Assembly: GCA_035444285.1 (NCBI GenBank)
Contig: DAOMOK010000005.1
Location: forward strand, 353,861-417,860
Source: CAADGU01 sp035444285
GTDB lineage: Bacteria; Chloroflexota; Anaerolineae; Promineifilales; Promineifilaceae
Length of the DNA: 64,000 bases
Direction of reading: 5' to 3'
Positions 48,895-57,124 of the stretch are shown here, piece after piece; the stretch's first letter is position 1; every line of letters begins with the position of its first letter. The notes below the pieces were generated by a model. That model saw only the letters and a list, made by a program, of their open reading frames with translations, was not told the DNA's origin and searched no databases. Both the position numbers and the translations under genes were made by a program.

Positions 48895-49884
48895 ATGAGT
48901 TTACCGCTTTTTAGTGTACCAAAAGAGATTTACCCGGCATTTTCGAGGGATGCTGAACTTGTGTTATTTCATGGCGATACCAACGATTTTTTGGATACAC
49001 TGCCCGATGGCTCTGTGAAACTGATCATCAGTTCGCCACCCTACAATCTTGGTAAGGCGTATGAAGACAAGGTCTCCATTGAAAAATATCTGGCATTACA
49101 GCAGCACACCATTGCTAAACTGCATCGTGTCCTCCACCCGCAAGGTAGCCTTTGCTGGCAGGTGGGCAACTTTGTCGAGAAGGGGGAAGTCTTTCCACTG
49201 GACATTTATTATTATCCCATGTTCAAAGAGTTAGGACTGTTCTTGCGCAATCGCATTATCTGGCATTTTGGGCATGGCTTACACACACAAAAGCGATTTT
49301 CCGGCCGTTACGAAACCATTCTCTGGTTCACCAAGAGCGACGATTACACCTTTAATCTGGACTCCGTGCGCGTTCCTTCAAAATATCCAGGCAAACGCCA
49401 CTACAAAGGCCCCAATATCGGTAAACCATCTGGTAACCCGAACGGAAAAAACCCGTCGGATGTGTGGGATGGGCTGGCTGAGGAGTGGGAATCCTGCTTT
49501 TGGGAAATCCCTAACGTTAAATCCAACCATCCCGAAAAGACAGAGCATCCCTGCCAGTTCCCGGTGGAATTGGTTGAACGGTGTGTGCTGGCTTTGACCG
49601 ATGAGGGTGATTGGGTGCTTGATCCTTTTGCCGGGGTGGGTTCGGCGTTGGTGGCTGCCGTAAAACGCAACCGACGGGCCATAGGCAGCGAACAAGAAGG
49701 CGATTATGTCAACATTGCACGCGAGCGATTGCAGGCATATTTCAATGGCACATTGAAACTGCGACCCATGGGCAAACCAGTTCACAAACCGACCGGCAAA
49801 GAGAAAGTGGCCCAAATTCCACACGAATGGCAAGAACAACCACAACAGGCGCGCTTATTAGAACAAAAAGGAAGTTATGAATGA
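48895..49884 (+). CDS. Type II DNA methyltransferase (N4-cytosine/N6-adenine, beta class)
   Basis: 329 residues from ATG 48895. Catalytic motif IV comes first (LIISSPPYNLGKAYED), and the SAM motif FxGxG comes last (WVLDPFAGVGSALVAAVKRN), so motif order is beta class; SPPY is typical of N4-cytosine enzymes but occurs in some N6-adenine ones. RFSGRYETILWFTKSDDYTF is the conserved middle. ATGA overlap with a restriction enzyme gene completes a type II system. Both genes have no ACGGCCGT (gap about 48715-50570), arguing for acquisition into the nurA locus. Confidence 0.93.
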   Translation: MSLPLFSVPKEIYPAFSRDAELVLFHGDTNDFLDTLPDGSVKLIISSPPYNLGKAYEDKVSIEKYLALQQHTIAKLHRVLHPQGSLCWQVGNFVEKGEVFPLDIYYYPMFKELGLFLRNRIIWHFGHGLHTQKRFSGRYETILWFTKSDDYTFNLDSVRVPSKYPGKRHYKGPNIGKPSGNPNGKNPSDVWDGLAEEWESCFWEIPNVKSNHPEKTEHPCQFPVELVERCVLALTDEGDWVLDPFAGVGSALVAAVKRNRRAIGSEQEGDYVNIARERLQAYFNGTLKLRPMGKPVHKPTGKEKVAQIPHEWQEQPQQARLLEQKGSYE

Positions 49885-50450
49885 AAGTAGGCGGTCTGTA
49901 TTCATTTAATGGCGGGCTTGAAGCGATTCAAGCAAGATATAGTCAAGAATTGGCCGAGATTCAAATGGTCATCCAGCTAGTTGATGCCACCCATCACAAG
50001 ACAAAAAGCAGTCTGGAAAAGACCATGCCGGGCAAACTACTTTACAAACCGGGTTCTTTGAACCATGCCTTCAAAAGAACATTTGCTGAACTGAACTGGC
50101 AAACACATCGCATCCGCTGTGATTACCCAGGCGATTTTTACACATCAGATTATGTGCCCACTTCTTCAGTGCGAGGAGCATTCCGGGAAATTGATTTTGT
50201 CAAAAACAAGGTCGGCGTTGAAGTCCAATTCGGTAAATATGCGTTCATGGTCTACAACGTTTGCGCCAAAATGACCATCTTCCACAACGAAGGCATCATT
50301 GACGCGGGTGTAGAAATCGTTCCGCTCAAAGAATTGGCAAATGAAATGTCTACAGGCGTTTCCTACTTTGAGCAGATCGTATGGGATTTAGAGCATCGCG
50401 GTGTGTCAGACATTGACATTCCCGTTTTGATTTTGGGCATTGCGCCATAG
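49881..50450 (+). CDS. Type II restriction endonuclease, BglII/BstYI-like
   Basis: 189 residues. REIDFVKNKVGVEVQFGKYA contains the PD-(D/E)xK-like core (D...E-V-Q, the variant active site of BglII/BstYI where Gln replaces Lys). It continues FMVYNVCAKMTIFHNEG and IDAGVEIVPLKELANEMSTG as in that family. Relatives recognise AGATCT or RGATCY, so a GATC-centred site is predicted but not shown. The cognate methyltransferase overlaps upstream by ATGA. AT-richer than nurA. Confidence 0.88.
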   Translation: MKVGGLYSFNGGLEAIQARYSQELAEIQMVIQLVDATHHKTKSSLEKTMPGKLLYKPGSLNHAFKRTFAELNWQTHRIRCDYPGDFYTSDYVPTSSVRGAFREIDFVKNKVGVEVQFGKYAFMVYNVCAKMTIFHNEGIIDAGVEIVPLKELANEMSTGVSYFEQIVWDLEHRGVSDIDIPVLILGIAP

Positions 50451-50461
50451 GGGACAATGTG

Positions 50462-51088
50462 ATGATGAATCAAGAAATTGGGCGGATTTTGCGGGCGAGT
50501 ACGGCCGGGTTTGCGGTGGGCTGCCGGGTGGGGCAGTTGCGGGCGCCGGCGTTTGGCGGGCTGGTGCGGGCACGGCCGTTAGACGAGCGTGAAGCGATCT
50601 ATGGCCTCATTTACGATATGTTGATTGATGATGACCCGTTGGTGCGGCGGCTGGTGCTGGCGGAGTCGCCACGGCCGTCCGCCATCCAAGACCAGCGCGA
50701 AAACCGCATCCTGCCCGTGGAGATGAGTGTTATGGCGGTGGGGTATGAAATGTACGGCCGTGTCCACCACACCCTGCCTCCACGCCCACCCTTGAACCTG
50801 GATCCGGTGGAACTGGTGGCCGATCCCCACGATGTGCGCGCCTTTACCGATGACCTGGGCTACCTGCGCCTGATTTTGCGGGCGGTGGGCACCCCTGTGC
50901 CCGTTGACCAACTGCTAGTAGCTCATATCGCCAGCGTGTACCAGATTCGCGGGAACGATGATGGCTGGGCCTTGCGCGTCATCCACGAATTGATCGAACT
51001 GCTGCGCAGCAACTACGATGTGCTGATTCCTACGTTGGAAGCATTGAGTAGGGCTTTGCCTGTTTTAGCACCGCATAGTGATTCATGA
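50462..51088 (+). CDS. Probable HAS-barrel protein, NurA/HerA-associated
   Basis: 208 residues. The first part, GRILRASTAGFAVGCRVGQL, APAFGGLVRARPLDEREAIY and GLIYDMLIDDDPLVRRLVLA, has the beta-barrel look of the HAS domain found at HerA N-termini and in separate HerA/NurA-associated proteins. The C-terminal half is helical (TDDLGYLRLILRAVGTPV). In other genomes this kind of gene neighbours nurA and herA. Here it is separated from nurA by a restriction-modification system. Native octamers are present (50573, 50676, 50756). Identification is by pattern only. Confidence 0.6.
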   Translation: MMNQEIGRILRASTAGFAVGCRVGQLRAPAFGGLVRARPLDEREAIYGLIYDMLIDDDPLVRRLVLAESPRPSAIQDQRENRILPVEMSVMAVGYEMYGRVHHTLPPRPPLNLDPVELVADPHDVRAFTDDLGYLRLILRAVGTPVPVDQLLVAHIASVYQIRGNDDGWALRVIHELIELLRSNYDVLIPTLEALSRALPVLAPHSDS

Positions 51089-51100
51089 AAGAGCCAACCT

Positions 51101-51712
51101 ATGTACATCTCTCGTGCCCTCTCGATAGTATTCGCAACTCTCTTTATATGTCTTTTGATGAGTTGCATTCCCCAAGCCCCCCGGCAAACATACTCAAGCA
51201 ACAGTCAAGGCATTACGCTTACTTACCCGTCGCCCTGGCAGGTGAGTGAGGAAGAAGGTCGTCTTATTGTCGAGGGAGAGAACAATATCATTATCATTGA
51301 TAATGAAGGGGCAGATCTAGACCCTGGTTCGACGGTTGTAGAAAGCCTTGCCGATGTGATCAAGCATCCATTTGGCATTACCGACACGAATGCGATTACG
51401 ATTACTTCCTCTCCCCAAATAACACATCTAAACGGCCGTGTAGCCGCCTCTGCGGAACTTGTTCTGGCTCTTCCTGCGTGGGTGCACTTTCCAGCTCAGA
51501 ATGCTCCGGCCACACTACATATTGGAACTCTGCCTGAAGCGGTTGAGGGCAGTTTAGCAGAAGTGGTTTATGAAATGCCCTATTATGTAACCATTGTTGA
51601 TTTAGGAGGGCGAAAGGTAGCTGTTTACGGCTTGGGTTTGAACGTTGAATCCCCTACATATAATGACATACCTCAAATCATGGAGAGTATTTCCTTCAAA
51701 TCCAGCCCGTGA
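51101..51712 (+). CDS. Lipoprotein of unknown function
   Basis: 203 residues. Signal with lipobox ICLLMSC (Cys about 22) indicates a lipid-anchored extracytoplasmic protein. The body starts SQGITLTYPSPWQVSEEEGR and ends DIPQIMESISFKSSP, resembling the small PsbP/MOG1-like domains common in exported proteins (a start strand followed by a final MxxSI-F helix/strand). Unlikely to be an enzyme. It follows the HAS-barrel gene by 12 bases, so it may be co-transcribed. Contains one octamer. Confidence 0.7.
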   Translation: MYISRALSIVFATLFICLLMSCIPQAPRQTYSSNSQGITLTYPSPWQVSEEEGRLIVEGENNIIIIDNEGADLDPGSTVVESLADVIKHPFGITDTNAITITSSPQITHLNGRVAASAELVLALPAWVHFPAQNAPATLHIGTLPEAVEGSLAEVVYEMPYYVTIVDLGGRKVAVYGLGLNVESPTYNDIPQIMESISFKSSP

Positions 51713-51769
51713 TATGAATGCGACTTCTGATGTAAATGGCCGTAAGGAAGGCTGTTGGAGACGGGAAAA

Positions 51770-52009
51770 ATGAAAAATAGTCAGCGTTGTCCAAAATGTG
51801 ATTGCATCCACATCATCCACTGCATTGAAAATGATGTCATTCCAATTGTGTTTTTTAGTAAAGCGTGGGTGACAAAATATATATACTCTGAATGTGGCTA
51901 TATCGAATCATGGATAGCCAGTAAAGAGGAGTTAGTGAATCTGAAAAATTATTATGGTGTTGGTCGGCCAGTAACTCGATTGAGTGAACTGTTAAATGAT
52001 CAGGAGTAA
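51770..52009 (+). CDS. Small zinc-ribbon-like protein
   Basis: 79 residues from ATG 51770 (GAGACGGGAAAAATG; a TTG frame start at 51755 is less likely). RCPKCDCIHIIHC and IYSECGYIESWI give a CxxC...C(xx)C-like arrangement, although the second knuckle is SECGY with a single Cys. Members of similar short zinc-ribbon families are common and mostly uncharacterised. Just upstream of, and probably with, the ABC transporter genes (2 bases before the ATPase start). Function unknown. Confidence 0.6.
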   Translation: MKNSQRCPKCDCIHIIHCIENDVIPIVFFSKAWVTKYIYSECGYIESWIASKEELVNLKNYYGVGRPVTRLSELLNDQE

Positions 52010-52011
52010 AT

Positions 52012-52797
52012 ATGAGTGAATGGGCAGTGGAGGCGCGGGGATTGACGCGCTATTTTGACAAAAAAACGGCCGTAGACAATCTCACACTCCAGGTAGCCGA
52101 AGGTGAGTTTTATGGCTTTCTGGGGCCAAATGGGGCGGGCAAGTCTACGACCATTAACATGCTGGTGGGGCTGTTACGGCCGTCCGCCGGGCAATGTCTG
52201 ATCACCGGCATAGACATGTGGGCTAATCCGTTGGCGGCCAAAAAGCGGTTGGGCGTCTTGCCCGACGGCAACAACCTCTACCAGCGGCTCAGCGCCCGCG
52301 AGTTTGTCCGTTTTTCCGGCGTCATGTATGGCCTGCCCAAAAGCGACGCTGAGCAGCGCACCGAAGAATTGCTGGACTTGCTTGACCTGACGGACGACGC
52401 TGACAAGCTCATCGTGGATTATTCCCACGGGATGCGCAAAAAGACGGCGCTGGCGGCGGCCATTGTGCATAATCCACGTGTCTTGTTTCTGGATGAGCCG
52501 TTTGAGGGCATTGACGCCATTTCCGGGCGCGTCATCCGCGATGTGCTGCGGCGGCTGCGGGAACGGGGTGCAACCATCTTTTTTACGTCGCACATTTTGG
52601 AAGTGGTGGAGCGGCTCTGTTCACGGGTGGGGGTGATTGCCGACGGCCGTTTAGTGGCCGAAGGGTCAATGGATGAACTACGCACCCAGGCCCAACACGG
52701 GGCCGACGCCACACTGGAAGACGTCTTCTTGCGTGCTGTAGGTGCTGCCGATGAGACTTCTACCGAAGGGAGGCTTTCCTGGCTGGGGAACCCGTAA
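52012..52797 (+). CDS. ABC transporter ATP-binding protein
   Basis: 261 residues. Walker A GPNGAGKSTTINMLVGLL, Q-loop region GVLPDGNNLYQRLSAREFVR, signature YSHGMRKKTALAAAIVHNPR (SHGMRKK instead of LSGGQ, as in many ABC-2 exporters), Walker B VLFLDEPFEGIDAISG, and the H-loop in FTSHILEVVERLC. Pairs with the permease at 52861. Its last codons (GNP, stop) are already in the AACCCGTAACCCGTAATCC repeat. Substrate unknown; ABC-2 exporters of this kind commonly move drugs, polysaccharides or lipids. Confidence 0.95.
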   Translation: MSEWAVEARGLTRYFDKKTAVDNLTLQVAEGEFYGFLGPNGAGKSTTINMLVGLLRPSAGQCLITGIDMWANPLAAKKRLGVLPDGNNLYQRLSAREFVRFSGVMYGLPKSDAEQRTEELLDLLDLTDDADKLIVDYSHGMRKKTALAAAIVHNPRVLFLDEPFEGIDAISGRVIRDVLRRLRERGATIFFTSHILEVVERLCSRVGVIADGRLVAEGSMDELRTQAQHGADATLEDVFLRAVGAADETSTEGRLSWLGNP

Positions 52798-52860
52798 CCC
52801 GTAACCCGTAATCCGTAATCGGACACGGTTTACGGATTACGCATCACGCATCACGAAATT
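52785..52860. repeat. Stutter hairpin of CCGTAATCCGTAATCGG-type words
   Basis: AACCCGTAACCCGTAACCCG TAATCCGTAATCGG, then TTTACGGATTACGCATCACG CATCACG. It lies between the ATPase and permease genes of one transporter and contains the ATPase stop codon. Similar words recur at 62533-62612. Confidence 0.88.
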
Positions 52861-54570
52861 ATGAATGATCTCACCATCAATGACCGTACCCAACTCAGCA
52901 CCCTCTGGCGGCTGCGGGGCAAACTGACCTGGCGGCAGTTTGGCCGGGAGCGTGGGCGCATTATTGGCGCCGCCTTTGTCGTTTTCTTTTTTGGGCCGAT
53001 GATTCTGGCGGCGGCGTTTGGCACGGCCGTTGGCTACCGCCGCCTGCCCGACCAATGGCCCACCGCCTTACTGGGTGGTGTACTGACCCTGCTCTGGATT
53101 ATCTGGCTCGTGTTCCCCATTGTCTTTGCCTCCATCAACGAAGGCGCCGACATTACCCTGCTGCTGACCTACCCCATCCGGCGGCGCACCCTCATTGCCA
53201 GCATTCTGCTGGGCACCTTGTTTGATTACCCCACCTACCTGATGCTGCCCTTATTCCTGGCAGTGTTTTATGGCTTTGGCTTGACGTTTAGTTTCACGGC
53301 CGTCATCGTTCTGGCGGCGTTGGTGCTCAGTTATGGGCATCTGGTGGTGATTGGGCAGTTCGTGGGTACGGCCGTAGGCGGCATTATGAAGAGCCGCCGC
53401 TTGCGCGACATTGTGATTGTGGTTGCCTCCACCGTTGGCGGGCTATGTTACTTCATTAACATCGGCATCCAGCGCTTCATTGGTGATGTGGTCAGTGACA
53501 TGAGCGAAGAACAGGCCCAGGCCATGTTGCAATGGCAGCCGCTGAACATTCTGCAATGGCTGCCCCCTGGCGCTACCGCCAAAGCCATTGAACGCGCAGT
53601 AAACGGCGATTGGTTGGCAGCATTGGCCTGGCTGCTCTATTCACTGGCCTGGCTGGTGCTGATCACCTGGGCCTGGTACAAGCTGTTGGTGCGCCTGACC
53701 ACCGGCGAAGGGTATCTGTTGTTCACCCGCCCCCGCCAGGAAGCACGCCAACAAGCGCAAAAGACGGAAAAACGGGAGCGTAACTGGTTAGGGTGGCTGC
53801 CAGATGACGTAGCCATGTTGGTATCGAACGAATTGAAATCCGTTTGGCGCGTGCCGCAGCGGCGTGTGGGCATCATTCAAGGCATATTCATGCCCGTCTT
53901 TTTTATGGGCGCTTTTTTCTTTAGCGGAGATTCTGATCGTACCAGTTTTAGCGGCGGCTTGCCCTCTGGTGTGGGGTTAGGGCTGCCGCTGTATGCCCTC
54001 TTTTTGTTTTGGGCCAATACGCAAAACATGTTGGCCTGGGAAGGGCGCGGGCTGCCGTCGCTGCTGCTGACGCCGGTGCGGCGGGACCGCATTTTTTGGG
54101 CCAAAGGGCTGGCGCTGTATATGGTGACGCTACTGCCGCTGCTCTTTTTTGGCGGCCTGCTTATCTTTTTGCGGCGGGATTGGGTGAGTGTAGCCGGGTT
54201 GTTGACGGCATTGTGCATGGGGGTGACGACGGTGGGGATCACGGCCGTATCCTCCGTCTTTTTCCCCATTCCCATCGCCCTGGAATCCCGGCGCAGTCGT
54301 GGCCTCTTCCAGTCCGGCGGTGATACCAAAACCGGCTGCGCCTACATCACCCTGGTGCCGCTGACCATCCTCATTTTTAGCCTGCCGGTGGCGCTGCCGT
54401 TGGGTTTTGCCTATGGATTTGATCTACCTTGGCTGGCTTTTGTGGGATTGGCCTTTGCTCTGGTTTATGCGGGGGCCATTTTCTGGGGCGGCTGCCGCAT
54501 GGCGGGTAATTTGCTGCTGGCGCGGGAGCCGGAATTGGTGGCAAAGATGAAGCTACCGGATGAAGCGTAG
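52861..54570 (+). CDS. ABC transporter permease (ABC-2 type)
   Basis: 569 residues with about 12 membrane helices in two half-repeats (near 35-260 and 330-540). A soluble Arg/Gln-rich linker (RPRQEARQQAQKTEKRERNW) lies in the middle. The second half carries VSNELKSVWRVPQRRVGIIQ and ITAVSSVFFPIPIALESRRS. This large, two-repeat ABC-2 permease pairs with the ATPase upstream. Four octamers suggest a native gene. Start ATG 52861 is just after a repeat with no SD seen, so translation may depend on the upstream gene. Substrate unknown. Confidence 0.87.
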   Translation: MNDLTINDRTQLSTLWRLRGKLTWRQFGRERGRIIGAAFVVFFFGPMILAAAFGTAVGYRRLPDQWPTALLGGVLTLLWIIWLVFPIVFASINEGADITLLLTYPIRRRTLIASILLGTLFDYPTYLMLPLFLAVFYGFGLTFSFTAVIVLAALVLSYGHLVVIGQFVGTAVGGIMKSRRLRDIVIVVASTVGGLCYFINIGIQRFIGDVVSDMSEEQAQAMLQWQPLNILQWLPPGATAKAIERAVNGDWLAALAWLLYSLAWLVLITWAWYKLLVRLTTGEGYLLFTRPRQEARQQAQKTEKRERNWLGWLPDDVAMLVSNELKSVWRVPQRRVGIIQGIFMPVFFMGAFFFSGDSDRTSFSGGLPSGVGLGLPLYALFLFWANTQNMLAWEGRGLPSLLLTPVRRDRIFWAKGLALYMVTLLPLLFFGGLLIFLRRDWVSVAGLLTALCMGVTTVGITAVSSVFFPIPIALESRRSRGLFQSGGDTKTGCAYITLVPLTILIFSLPVALPLGFAYGFDLPWLAFVGLAFALVYAGAIFWGGCRMAGNLLLAREPELVAKMKLPDEA

Positions 54571-54720
54571 TCGATCTTTGTCAAATTCCCAAACAGATAA
54601 ACAAAACAATTGTGGTTCAAGACAGACATGCCTGGGTTACTTTTACTGTATATGATATGAATGTGGACAATGATGTGGAGCAGTAACGCAGCCAGGGAAC
54701 GCCCTGCTATTGTGGTTTTA

Positions 54721-56163
54721 CTATGGAATCGAGTACAGAATAAAAACTTGACTACTCCCAAGTTTCTCGCTCAATAATGGCAAATCGTCTTTTTGGACGG
54801 CGGCAATAGCAAGTTGCTTTCCACCATCGGTGTCTAGTAAACCCAGAATCAGGACATCTGTTAATAGAAATTCAGGTTTACTAGGGGCCGATGGATTCTG
54901 TGAATCTGAAACTTTTTGAAGTGGCGAGAATAGCAATGATACCCGAACAACAGCACCATCAGTGTAAACGACACCTTTATTTTGAATGGGGATGGTCAGA
55001 ATGTGCCTGTCAGCAAGCAAATCGTCAGAGACAGTAATTTCACTCAGATTATTGTTATTCAAAACGTCGCCATTTTGTAACGGCTGTAATGAGTAATGTC
55101 CTATCACATCAGAAATTTTTTCAAAACCATTTGTTAAAGCTTCTTTTTCTAACAATGTAATGTCTGTTGCTTGAATGATATGAAATGGGGGAATTTCAGT
55201 TGTAGAACTGATTACTACACGGTTTACTGTTTGTACAGTATTACCGACTTGATTCTTTAGTAGAATATCACCACCTTGGATATCGTAGCTGGTCGCAAAA
55301 CCGATCACCTCGTCAATAGCTAACACAGCTTCAGGATGGTAAGTTGTCCAGGTGGTAGTTAATAGATCCGTATATAAAATAGTTCCTTGTGAAATATCAT
55401 TTATCGCCACAACCTGTTTACGAGCAATATCGGTATACTCAATTATATCTCCTTTGGCCAGCGTGTTTGTAACTTTTAGCCCTTCAAGTTCAGAGACATT
55501 AGGGAAAAAATCTGTTGCAGAAATTCTGGCCTGAGATAAATCCTGAGAAGTAATGATATGACCTGCTTCCAAATTCTTAGCGGCAATAACTACATTATCG
55601 CTCAACCCTAAAGACCATGGGAAAAAGCCGGTAGCACGAGTGAGCAAAAACAAAATGGCAAGTCCCCCCAGAGCTATTGACAATTCCAGCCAGTTCTTTT
55701 CTAAAGCTTTCCATTTTTTTCTAACCATATTGAACCGCCTCCGCCGAGGCCATTCCCAATAACTTTTTTGCTCACTCTCGATGTGACCAATTGCAGATAA
55801 AAGGGAAACCAAGTTGCCAACATCGTAATTGATTTTTTGGGAAAGATTCTTAATACCATTGTCGAAATCGCTTCCAACAAATTCCCAAAGGTCGTTCATA
55901 TTACGGATGTTTGCTTTATCTCTATTGGCACATGTTTTGTTGTACTCTCCAGTTAACAAGAATATATGTGCTATAAGTAACTTAAGCAACTCCTCTTTTG
56001 ATACCTGCAACTTCTCAGCAAGCAAACAAATACCTTCATCGAAGTCGACTTTTTTGGCCCCAATGTGTACCCAAATATCATCTATGCTTGTAACGTCTCT
56101 TTTCAAGAGAGAGTCAATTAAACTCTTGTTTTCAACGATATAAAAATCTAATTCAGTTGACAT
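54721..56163 (-). CDS. SAF/CpaB-like membrane protein with unusual N-terminal helical duplication
   Basis: 480 residues. N-terminal two helical repeats (about 24-65 and 88-125: DDIWVHIGAKKVDFDEGICL and NDLWEFVGSDFDNGIKNLS are alike). A basic stretch (RRRRFNMVRKKWK) and one membrane helix (about 160-180) follow. The extracytoplasmic half has SAF-like modules: NVVIAAKNLEAGHIITSQDL (190), KQVVAINDISQGTILYTDLL (250) and NRVVISSTTEIPPFHIIQATDI (a third, 315). The RcpC/CpaB-type end RHILTIPIQNKGVVYTDGAV (386) and VLILGLLDTDGG follows. CpaB proteins belong to Flp-pilus assembly, but no cpa/tad gene is here. Last gene of a possible operon with the EAD1 protein. Confidence 0.7.
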   Translation of the reverse strand: MSTELDFYIVENKSLIDSLLKRDVTSIDDIWVHIGAKKVDFDEGICLLAEKLQVSKEELLKLLIAHIFLLTGEYNKTCANRDKANIRNMNDLWEFVGSDFDNGIKNLSQKINYDVGNLVSLLSAIGHIESEQKSYWEWPRRRRFNMVRKKWKALEKNWLELSIALGGLAILFLLTRATGFFPWSLGLSDNVVIAAKNLEAGHIITSQDLSQARISATDFFPNVSELEGLKVTNTLAKGDIIEYTDIARKQVVAINDISQGTILYTDLLTTTWTTYHPEAVLAIDEVIGFATSYDIQGGDILLKNQVGNTVQTVNRVVISSTTEIPPFHIIQATDITLLEKEALTNGFEKISDVIGHYSLQPLQNGDVLNNNNLSEITVSDDLLADRHILTIPIQNKGVVYTDGAVVRVSLLFSPLQKVSDSQNPSAPSKPEFLLTDVLILGLLDTDGGKQLAIAAVQKDDLPLLSEKLGSSQVFILYSIP

Positions 56164-56183
56164 TTTTCATTAGGATAGGATAG

Positions 56184-56510
56184 TTATGGATCTGCTTCCG
56201 TCCCTTCATCGCCTCTTGCACTATAATCTGCGTCCGACCCAAAGTGATCATCACTTTCCTCCACACCGCTAATATCCCTCGCTGATCGTGGGATTTCCTT
56301 ACCAGGATCGCCATGTACACTTTTGTAATAATCGAAGGCCTCTTCATATTCCCCACTAATCCATTTCAATTACTCCGCAAGTGCTTTTAATTCTCTGTCT
56401 CTTTTTTCAGCACCACCTCCTCGCCGTAGAGTTTTCTTATATTTCTGACCAGTCCATTTCAATTTCTTGGCAAGTTCTTTTAGTCTGTCAAGATCATTCT
56501 GCCTACTCAT
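56184..56510 (-). pseudogene. Degenerate gene related to the tail of the EAD1 protein
   Basis: ATG 56510 starts a 46-codon frame (MSRQNDLDRLKELAKKLKWT ...) that ends at TAA 56370-56372. The frame continues in register as LKWISGEYEEAFDYYKSVHG and DPGKEIPRS ... HFGSDADYSARGDEGTEADP, ending at 56184. Two LA-LKW-GQY-type helical repeats lie either side of the stop. The ending HGDPGKEIP ... DHFG ... GDEGTEADP matches the tail of the next protein upstream (WGHPGRKIPP ... DHFG ... GGEGTEADA). It is therefore a decayed relative broken by one nonsense codon, or two tiny genes. Confidence 0.6.
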
Positions 56511-56548
56511 TGTTTTCTCTTTCCATGTGTTTATTTGGTAATACCAAC

Positions 56549-57052
56549 CTATGCATCTGCCTCTGTCCCTTCACCTCCTCGCATGCTTTTCCCGAAATGG
56601 TCATTATCCGTATGATGGCTCCCACCGTCAGTATAAGCCCCTGGTGGTGGGATTTTCCTACCAGGATGGCCCCACATTATTAGGAACTTACTGTAAGCAT
56701 ATTCATATTCCCGACTACCGATTCCATGTTTCTTTTGGAGGTATTGTAATTTATGCAGGGCTTCCTCTTGTCCCAGGTGGTATTTTTCTACCAAATCAGA
56801 TTGGTTTGTGGTGAATTGATCTAAGTAATTTGGTCGTGCCTGGAGTAGGTAATCGATCAAATCCTGAATGCGTTTGTGGCGACTGCAGTAACGAACAATC
56901 TCCGCCACCTTTTCTTTCTTACCTGTACCCTTCAAGTCTTCATAGGAAATTCCTAAATCAAAACAAAGAGAACGAAAATCCTCATCATTGAAAGTCGCAT
57001 CAATAATAGCGCGCAGTTGACGGTTGGAAATATTCGGATTTCGGGCTGCCAT
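56549..57052 (-). CDS. EAD1-type adaptor protein
   Basis: 167 residues from ATG 57052 (AGGAG 8 bases upstream; the frame from 57094 is longer but lacks this). Residues about 10-75 match an effector-associated domain: RQLRAIIDATFNDEDFRSLC, FDLGISYEDLKGTGKKEKVA and EIVRYCSRHKRIQDLIDYLL, the same signature (DFRSLCFDL) as TEFRGLCLEL of the NACHT protein at 6303. A helical middle (HKLQYLQKKHG) and a Gly/His-rich acidic tail follow. EADs join sensor and effector proteins by homotypic contact in prokaryotic conflict or apoptosis-like systems. The proposed partners are its neighbours or the distant NACHT protein. No enzymatic part. Confidence 0.78.
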   Translation of the reverse strand: MAARNPNISNRQLRAIIDATFNDEDFRSLCFDLGISYEDLKGTGKKEKVAEIVRYCSRHKRIQDLIDYLLQARPNYLDQFTTNQSDLVEKYHLGQEEALHKLQYLQKKHGIGSREYEYAYSKFLIMWGHPGRKIPPPGAYTDGGSHHTDNDHFGKSMRGGEGTEADA

Positions 57053-57124
57053 TGCTTGTTCTCCTGATTTGAGGCGTATATCTTGATCAAACAACGTGGT
57101 ATAAGATTACAACAGACGACTGTC

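Noticed and set aside
48895..50450. ACGGCCGT as the recognition site of the local restriction-modification system
   Set aside because: The nuclease belongs to the BglII/BstYI group, whose members cut GATC-centred sites; the octamer is also absent from these two genes.
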